In this document: positions 44,684 to 49,494 of the stretch, piece after piece | How positions within the stretch are numbered: the first letter of the stretch is position 1 | How the letters are laid out: each line of letters opens with the position of its first letter | From: an uncultured Bacteroidales bacterium | GTDB taxonomy: Bacteria; Bacteroidota; Bacteroidia; Bacteroidales; CAIWKO01 | DNA length: 49,494 nt | Assembly: GCA_903913285.1 (NCBI GenBank) | Contig: CAIWKO010000046.1 | Span: 1 to 49,494 of the forward strand | Direction: 5' to 3' | The notes under the pieces: model-generated | Databases searched by the model: none | Seen by the model: the letters and a program-made list of their open reading frames with translations, nothing else | What the model was told of the DNA's origin: nothing | Made by a program: the position numbers and the translations under genes

Positions 44684-44727
44684 ACCTCAATCATAAAAAT
44701 CAGTTTAATCAAAGGTTCAGACATTTT
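44665..44727 (+). repeat. Direct repeat family B, copy 2 (enters a coding end)
   Basis: TAGGAGGTTGAACAAAATCA and the following bases to CAGACATTTTT match copy 1. The stop codon and last few codons of the minus-strand gene at 44709 lie inside this copy. Confidence 0.8.
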
Positions 44728-45425
44728 TTAGTTAATACTTTTTTTAATTTGTAACCAATATCTGTATAATAAATCTCAGTGTTTCCACCTTCAACGACAT
44801 ACTTTTCACTTTGGTCCCAATCATCTTGATCTCTCACGGAAACATCATTTGTGATCATGCCACATATTCCTGCATTTATCAAGTTAATTTGAAGTTCAGA
44901 AATAGTATCATACTTTGTGACTATTTTTTCAATATTTTTTGAATCAGTTTTTATAAACTCTTCAAAATCCTCAATGAAAATTTTTTCAATTACTAATGAA
45001 CCTCTTAAAAAATCTTTATAACTTACCTCCTCTTTTAAAAATGCACTAAAAAGTTTTGCAACAAATATCGCTGATATATGGTCTTCACATTTATCAATTA
45101 TGTAAAGCAATTTTTCTCCAACCTTTATTTTACATTTTTCCGAATTTTCAATATCCGAAATTAGTTTTTCGCGTTTATGCGGTTCTATGCTTTTAATTTC
45201 TGTTAAAAAGTAAAGAATTTTTTTAAGAAAAAGTCTGTCTACAAGGTTTATTGTAGATTTTGTCAAACCAATAATAGTTCCGATGATTGGAATTTCTTTC
45301 AGAAGTCCATCATTTATTAAATTATCCGCAAAAGCTTCAGCAAGTTCAATGGTAACATTCTGTAATTCTGAATCCTTTAATGTTTCATTGAAAGATTTTG
45401 ATATTATTTTTAAATCAGACATCAA
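44709..45425 (-). CDS. Hypothetical helical protein (238 aa)
   Basis: No family is named with confidence. Residues about 40-75 contain a Gly/Ile-rich stretch (LLKEIPIIGTIIGLTKSTIN followed by LVDRLFLKKILYFL) that looks like an amphipathic or membrane-associated hairpin. The rest is helical and acidic, with VGEKLLYIIDKCEDH, FLRGSLVIEKIFIEDFEEFI and a C-terminal winged-helix-like end (TDIGYKLKKVLTKK). Similar-looking proteins occur in accessory and defence islands, but I cannot show that this is one. The start overlaps nothing; the DUF4760-like gene ends 51 bases upstream. The terminal residues are encoded within repeat B. Confidence 0.65.
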   Translation of the reverse strand: MMSDLKIISKSFNETLKDSELQNVTIELAEAFADNLINDGLLKEIPIIGTIIGLTKSTINLVDRLFLKKILYFLTEIKSIEPHKREKLISDIENSEKCKIKVGEKLLYIIDKCEDHISAIFVAKLFSAFLKEEVSYKDFLRGSLVIEKIFIEDFEEFIKTDSKNIEKIVTKYDTISELQINLINAGICGMITNDVSVRDQDDWDQSEKYVVEGGNTEIYYTDIGYKLKKVLTKKCLNL

Positions 45426-45476
45426 TCATTTTTTTAGTTTATTAGCATTCAAATGTTACTGTAAACAGTTTAATTT

Positions 45477-46058
45477 TTATTTCTTATATTTTTTGTCTCT
45501 ATAATTGTCACATTCTTTTGCTACAAAGTCAAACTTGTCATAAATATCTTTAGTGTCTTCAAACTTGCGAACCCATTGAATATATTTTTGGATTTCGCTA
45601 TTATTATGCGATCCGCTTATATAATAGTCGAATAGTTCATAAATATATGCCATAGCGATTACTTTTTTCTTACGATACAATCCAATCTTTTCGAATTGTC
45701 CCAATAAATAGTCATCAAGTTCTGAACTACTAATTTCATAGCCTCGCTTATCGCAAAATTCTTTAATGGAAAAATATCCCTTTGATAATTTATCAATTTT
45801 TGTTTTGTCAATTTTAAAGAAAGGTAATTCTTCTTTAGTTTTAGGTTCAATAAATTCAATGAATTCAATTATTTCAAAACAATTTCTTGTTTCGTCTGTG
45901 AAAAATTCAACGTCAAGTCTATGTGCAAAATCTGCACGACGTGTCTTATTGTTTTTTTCTATTTGAATAAGTGCCAAGATTATACCAATTAGAGCAATGG
46001 CTGGTGTCAAAAGTTGACTACAATCGAATCCTTGTTGTATGCATAATAAAGTTTCCAT
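45477..46058 (-). CDS. DUF4760-like protein with one membrane segment
   Basis: The 193 residues start with a Cys-containing stretch (LLCIQQGFDCSQLL) and one membrane segment (about 17-33, TPAIALIGIILALIQI). A cytoplasmic helical domain follows, with FAHRLDVEFFTDETRNCFEI, then LLGQFEKIGLYRKKKVIAMA and YELFDYYISG. This order resembles proteins annotated as DUF4760, whose function is unknown. It is AT-rich and sits between two orphan genes on the same strand. A family C hairpin repeat lies about 50 bases upstream of its start. Confidence 0.65.
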   Translation of the reverse strand: METLLCIQQGFDCSQLLTPAIALIGIILALIQIEKNNKTRRADFAHRLDVEFFTDETRNCFEIIEFIEFIEPKTKEELPFFKIDKTKIDKLSKGYFSIKEFCDKRGYEISSSELDDYLLGQFEKIGLYRKKKVIAMAYIYELFDYYISGSHNNSEIQKYIQWVRKFEDTKDIYDKFDFVAKECDNYRDKKYKK

Positions 46059-46106
46059 ATGTCTGTGTTTTTGTTTTTTATTATAACTGCTAACTTTTGT
46101 TTTACT

Positions 46107-46168
46107 GCTCGTTCGCCTGAGGTTTCCACCTCAATCGATTTTATTCTTTCAAGCTTTCACCTCTGTTC
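46107..46168 (-). repeat. Twin-hairpin repeat family C, copy 1 (diverged)
   Basis: On the minus strand this reads GAGGTGAAAGCTTGAAAGAA, then TTGAGGTGGAAACCTCAGGC and GAACGAG. The main TGAGGT/ACCTCA stem is kept; the smaller CAGGT/ACCTG hairpin is broken here. It lies between the genes at 46058 and 46219. Confidence 0.6.
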
Positions 46169-46218
46169 TTGTATATTTTTGAACAAACCATTTAAGATAA
46201 TACAGCCTTCAATATTAA

Positions 46219-47370
46219 TTAATTATAAATCCAATTATTTATGAATGAAATTACAACATTATTCATTAGATTGGGAAAAATACAGAATATTGTAAAGGAT
46301 AATATACAGACAACAAAATAAACATCTGGCCAAAAAACGATTGCTTTAAACTTTTCAAAAACTGTTAGATTATAACTTGGTTTTTTATATTTAGCTTCTA
46401 AATTAAATAATAATAACAATAGGCCTATAATTCCTGCAACATAATATAGCCATACATGAGTAACAGTTGGGGAATTAATGTAATATCTAATTGTAATTAC
46501 ACAAAATGATGACCATAAAATCCATAAGTAGATTTCAATTAACAATGCAAATATTATTGCAAAAAATATAAATAGTGTAATTCTAGTTTTGTCCTTGGTA
46601 ATTAATTTAAAAATAAGTCTAAGTATTCCCGAAACGAATAGATAAGCCAAACCAAGTCCAACATTTCCATATATTAATCTCCAAATCATTCTCCAAAATG
46701 ATTTTTCGGAATAATCTTTTTCCTGTTGTTCAATTGGCACATTATATTTCCGCATTGCGTCTTTAAAATCTTGATTAAAATCAGAATTTATATTTTTAGT
46801 ACTTGTATCCTTTGGCAAAACCTGTTCAATAATAGAAGAATCTTCAGTTTTAATTATTGTTCCATCAATATAATCTAATTCAATTCCTGTTATTCTCATT
46901 TTTCTAATGGTACGGTTATGCCATACATTACTCCAATTAGCATCTTTTTGTTTAGTTAAATATGAATAAATCGGGCCTCTTTCAAATAGATAGCGTCCAG
47001 CACCCCATACTTTTTCACCTTTAACTATAACATCAAAAGCATTATATGGATAAACTTCAAATGCTGCAAATGCTACAACTTTACCACTTGTGTTTTTCCA
47101 AACAATATTTGCATCAACTCCACCATTACTATGTGGTATACTGGTGCTATATTTAATAATCTGAATACTTTTCTTTAATTGGTCTGGATTTTTTTCATCA
47201 GCTTTTTCAATACTGTCGCAATATTTTTTAAATTCTGACATAGAATGATTCCAGTTAACTTTTTCTATAGAATCATCAAAAGCTTTATTTTTCTTTACTC
47301 TATTTTCGAACCTTTCACACGCAGAAAGTATTATAATTGCAGGTAATACTAATAATAATATTTTTTTCAT
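46219..47370 (-). CDS. Lipoprotein with C-terminal membrane segments
   Basis: The start at 47370 gives MKKILLLVLPAIIILSAC, a signal peptide with lipobox LSAC; an upstream in-frame ATG adds three residues. An extracytoplasmic domain of about 200 residues follows, including VVAFAAFEVYPYNAFDVIV and TIRKMRITGIELDYIDGT, the latter resembling a beta-rich domain that evaluates phrase-like strands. About five membrane segments then fill residues 225-384. A lipid-anchored N-terminus plus a polytopic C-terminus is unusual. I do not recognise the family. It is AT-rich and flanked on both sides by family C repeats. Confidence 0.65.
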   Translation of the reverse strand: MKKILLLVLPAIIILSACERFENRVKKNKAFDDSIEKVNWNHSMSEFKKYCDSIEKADEKNPDQLKKSIQIIKYSTSIPHSNGGVDANIVWKNTSGKVVAFAAFEVYPYNAFDVIVKGEKVWGAGRYLFERGPIYSYLTKQKDANWSNVWHNRTIRKMRITGIELDYIDGTIIKTEDSSIIEQVLPKDTSTKNINSDFNQDFKDAMRKYNVPIEQQEKDYSEKSFWRMIWRLIYGNVGLGLAYLFVSGILRLIFKLITKDKTRITLFIFFAIIFALLIEIYLWILWSSFCVITIRYYINSPTVTHVWLYYVAGIIGLLLLLFNLEAKYKKPSYNLTVFEKFKAIVFWPDVYFVVCILSFTIFCIFPNLMNNVVISFINNWIYN

Positions 47371-47415
47371 TAATGTCAATTTACAATTATTGGTTGTGGA
47401 TGAATGTTATATTAT

Positions 47416-47479
47416 TTATTCCCCGTTCGGCCGAGGTTCCCACCTCGGTCGTTTTTATGTTTTCAGGTTCTACCTGCAT
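47416..47479 (-). repeat. Twin-hairpin repeat family C, copy 2
   Basis: On the minus strand: hairpin CAGGT-AGA-ACCTG, an A-rich linker, hairpin CCGAGGT-GGGA-ACCTCGG, then CCGAACGGGGAATAAA. Compared with copy 3 the second stem has C-G where copy 3 has T-A, a compensated change. Confidence 0.8.
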
Positions 47480-47505
47480 TAATCTATTTTGATTCATGTT
47501 ACCCA

Positions 47506-47988
47506 TCACATCCTTGTCCTTATATATTTTGCAATCTCATCAGCCATTTCCTTTACTAAAAACACTTTTTCGTTAGTGGTGCAAGGATTGTCTGTGTAAA
47601 TGTCATATTTATTTTCTTTAGGGGAAATTTTTAATAAAAAACTATTCGAATCTTTAAATTTTAAATTTGGTATGAAATAATAGTCCGTTTTACTAATAAA
47701 AGAAATAGAAAGAAAGTATAAAGTTTCATTTATACATTTATAGGCCTTAATTTTATAATTCCCAAACGTAATGTAGTCGTTATCGAACATTGCGTTTAGA
47801 TGTCTAATCTGATAATCTGTAATATCATAACTTTTCACTATCATTGAAATTCTATCTAATATTTTTTCAACATCTATTCTTGAGTTTAAGACTTTATTTA
47901 TAAAACTTTGTTTTTTGTACAAATATCCCCACAAAATAAAAAAAGCAATTAGTGTGATATATAAAAGGTACATTCCTTGTGCTTCCAT
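47506..47988 (-). CDS. Small membrane-anchored hypothetical protein (160 aa)
   Basis: One N-terminal membrane segment (about 7-23, LLYITLIAFFILWGYLY) is followed by a soluble domain of some 130 residues with mixed beta and alpha character: DISMIVKSYDITDYQIRH-like helix, then strands with FGNYKIKAYKCIN and TLYFLSISFISKTDYYF. It ends in a helix (EKVFLVKEMADEIAKYI). No family was recognised. Its start follows the gene at 48027 by 38 bases with no repeat between them, so these two are probably one transcript. Confidence 0.6.
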   Translation of the reverse strand: MEAQGMYLLYITLIAFFILWGYLYKKQSFINKVLNSRIDVEKILDRISMIVKSYDITDYQIRHLNAMFDNDYITFGNYKIKAYKCINETLYFLSISFISKTDYYFIPNLKFKDSNSFLLKISPKENKYDIYTDNPCTTNEKVFLVKEMADEIAKYIRTRM

Positions 47989-48026
47989 TTTTTTTATTTT
48001 AAATTTCGTACAACAGTTCTTCTATT

Positions 48027-48437
48027 CTAATATTTCTCTTCCTCAAATAAAGCAATAGTTCCGTATACAAAAGCCAAAGCTAATTGGATGACAAGTATTG
48101 AATAAAAAACTGCACAGAAAATAATTCCACCAGTATAATTTATATCTTGCGACCAAGCTAAGTATATTGCTCTTATAGCAGCTAATATACTTAAAATCAA
48201 AATCACATAAAAACTATAATATTTATTTGGTGAAATTCTTGCTACAAGATTCATCAAGGCTCCTGATAAATTTTTAAACAATCCCCATATTGTGCCACTA
48301 AAGACTAGAAAAAGAAAAATTATCCAGAACATACTTAAACTAAAATACCATTCCATTAATAGGCCAAAAACCCAAAATAATAATCCAATTGCTATTAAGC
48401 ATGCTGGAATAAGTAAAAGATAGCGTATAACTTTCAT
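48027..48437 (-). CDS. Four-helix membrane protein (136 aa)
   Basis: Four membrane segments fill most of the 136 residues: about 5-26, 31-50, 72-92 and 104-128. Small residues and Trp occur in the first pair (LIAIGLLFWVFGLLMEW), and a Lys-containing loop (ISPNKYYSF) precedes the third. There is no recognisable family. It is probably co-transcribed with the following membrane-anchored protein. A family C repeat lies about 50 bases upstream. Confidence 0.6.
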   Translation of the reverse strand: MKVIRYLLLIPACLIAIGLLFWVFGLLMEWYFSLSMFWIIFLFLVFSGTIWGLFKNLSGALMNLVARISPNKYYSFYVILILSILAAIRAIYLAWSQDINYTGGIIFCAVFYSILVIQLALAFVYGTIALFEEEKY

Positions 48438-48482
48438 AAAAAATATTTTATTGATTGCATATTATTCTAATTATCATTTTAT

Positions 48483-48545
48483 TTATTCCCCGTTCGGCTG
48501 AGGTTCCAACCTCAGTCGTTTTTATCTTTTCAGGTTCCACCTGTG
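48483..48545 (-). repeat. Twin-hairpin repeat family C, copy 3
   Basis: On the minus strand: CAGGT-GGA-ACCTG, A-rich linker, CTGAGGT-TGGA-ACCTCAG, then CCGAACGGGGAATAAA. It is nearly identical to copy 2 except for compensated stem changes. The 48438-48692 gap holds this repeat and a terminator, no gene. Confidence 0.8.
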
Positions 48546-48633
48546 TTGTTTTATTAAAATTCATTTTCACCCAATTACTCCCGTAAAAATACTACTTTAT
48601 TTAATTCTTCCATAAAAAAAACAATATAAAAAT

Positions 48634-48662
48634 AAAGGCTAACTCTTTCAAGCTAGCCCTTC
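48634..48662 (-). terminator. Probable terminator of the right-edge gene
   Basis: On the minus strand GGCTA pairs with TAGCC across about 12 bases, followed by TTTATTTTTAT. It lies 31 bases past the stop of the gene at 48693. Confidence 0.55.
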
Positions 48663-48692
48663 CTAAACTATTAACTATTATCTATTCACTTC

Positions 48693-49494
48693 CTAAACCG
48701 TAACTCTTTGCATCATCACTTCAACCTGTTCGGTTTTTCCGCGTTTAAAAACTATAATCATTTGTTTTGTAACAAAACCATCCTTCGAAAACTCAACATG
48801 GTAAGTTCCCGGTTTCACTTTCGAAACTCCAAGCAAACCGTTTATATCGCTTGTAGCTATCAAATTCAGTTCCAAAATTCTCATCAGCACACCTTCCAGC
48901 AAAGCTGTCAAAGTTCCGGCGGGCGGATTGGCATCCACACACATTCCTATCAGCGAAGTATGTCTCACGCCTTCAATTTCAAGCCCCATACAATCCGCTA
49001 ATTCTTTCACCAAACCGGGTTTAGTATCCTGATATTCACCATAAAAATAATCGTAAATATTTTCCGCTGCGGCATCGGCTTTTTTAGTCGCTTCATCCAG
49101 CGCTGCCGTTCCTTCCACTTTTTTAGTTTCTCTCGCCGTAATAGGGTTAACCTGTGCTGCATCATAAGCTGTTATGCTATCAGCCATCGCGGTCTTGTTG
49201 GCTGGTTTTATGTTCGGAAAAAGTGTAGCGTTACTCAATATTTTCATAATCTCGCGCGAACGGTTCAATGCTTCTGCCTTTGGGGCTTTCATAATATAAG
49301 TAACTTCATGGTTCAGTTTCTTCAGCACATCCAATGCTTTGGCATCTCTTGCTTTCGGCACTCCTTTATGCGCAAACTGTATAATGGTTTCCGCCATTTG
49401 TTTTTTCGCAGCTTTCGTCTCATCTGTAACTCCTGTATTATTGCTTTCCTGTATAGCTTCTGCTGCTTGAATTTTAACTACACTATCTTGCAAA
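48693..49494 (-). CDS. Hypothetical protein with C-terminal carboxypeptidase-regulatory-like domain (5' end outside window)
   Basis: The frame is open to the right edge, so the start is missing. The visible 266 residues are mainly Ala/Lys-rich helices (for example ETIIQFAHKGVPKARDAKAL and AALDEATKKADAAAENIYDY), suggesting a helical bundle. The last 65 or so residues are a small beta domain: TSDINGLLGVSKVKPGTYHVEF followed by FSKDGFVTKQMIIVFKRGKT, a carboxypeptidase-regulatory or PEGA-like fold ending in VEVMMQRVTV. No signal or function can be judged without the N-terminus. GC is higher than in the orphan genes beside it, so it may belong to the core chromosome. Confidence 0.65.
   Translation of the reverse strand, partial: LQDSVVKIQAAEAIQESNNTGVTDETKAAKKQMAETIIQFAHKGVPKARDAKALDVLKKLNHEVTYIMKAPKAEALNRSREIMKILSNATLFPNIKPANKTAMADSITAYDAAQVNPITARETKKVEGTAALDEATKKADAAAENIYDYFYGEYQDTKPGLVKELADCMGLEIEGVRHTSLIGMCVDANPPAGTLTALLEGVLMRILELNLIATSDINGLLGVSKVKPGTYHVEFSKDGFVTKQMIIVFKRGKTEQVEVMMQRVTV

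Noticed and set aside
46107-48545. Integron attC sites
   Set aside because: The hairpins lack the attC core pattern GTTRRRY/RYYYAAC in the right places, and no integrase is present. The cassette-like placement is still reported as a finding.

Overview
The window looks like a piece of an anaerobic or facultatively anaerobic Bacteroidota chromosome, probably Bacteroidia and uncultured. The evidence is: two proteins with type IX secretion (T9SS) C-terminal sorting domains, a TonB-receptor-like outer membrane barrel, -7 boxes of the Bacteroidota form TANNTTTG before many genes, low GC, and a tungsten-type aldehyde:ferredoxin oxidoreductase. I see no rRNA, tRNA, CRISPR array, transposase or phage module. 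The first and last genes run off the window edges.

Layout. 1-6 kb: the end of a repeat-rich T9SS surface protein, a small orphan, two exported proteins of unknown role, and an outer membrane barrel. 5.9-10.5 kb: a DUF975 membrane protein, a VOC/PhnB protein, pyrophosphatase, then a Cys/Met PLP enzyme with homoserine dehydrogenase (methionine/threonine branch). 10.5-15.4 kb: tungsten AOR converging on a pruA-aldehyde dehydrogenase pair. 15.6-17.7 kb: an unusual protein joining GldL-like membrane hairpins to a GldM-like periplasmic domain, a cupin, and YigZ. 17.74-18.8 kb: gene-free, with a 21-nt minisatellite and dispersed repeats. 18.8-24.3 kb: parE, a DEAD-box helicase, and an AmmeMemoRadiSam radical SAM enzyme paired with a one-haem-motif exported protein. 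24.4-31.8 kb, minus strand: a GT-C-like membrane protein, SanA, ornithine carbamoyltransferase, a zinc-ribbon/membrane protein pair, carbamate kinase, a tandem universal stress protein and a MocA-like nucleotidyltransferase. 31.9-35.1 kb, plus strand: YgfK. 35.2-37 kb: a PKD/T9SS protein. 37.3-44.2 kb, minus strand: mutL, two rhomboid proteases, an EEP-family hydrolase and uvrB, apparently one operon. 44.2-49.5 kb: an AT-rich accessory stretch of membrane or exported orphans separated by several families of palindromic repeats.

How the genes work together. ArcC and ArgF together can convert citrulline through carbamoyl phosphate to ATP, ammonia and CO2. YgfK plus a MocA-like protein resembles the ygf/yge/xdh locus linked to selenium-dependent purine use, but no molybdenum hydroxylase lies in the window. 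AOR and the two aldehyde dehydrogenases suggest handling of aldehydes from amino-acid fermentation. The least explained items are the GldL/GldM-like hybrid, the exported-looking radical SAM enzyme with its partner, the leader element before three genes, and the covarying twin-hairpin repeats in the 46-48.5 kb accessory stretch.
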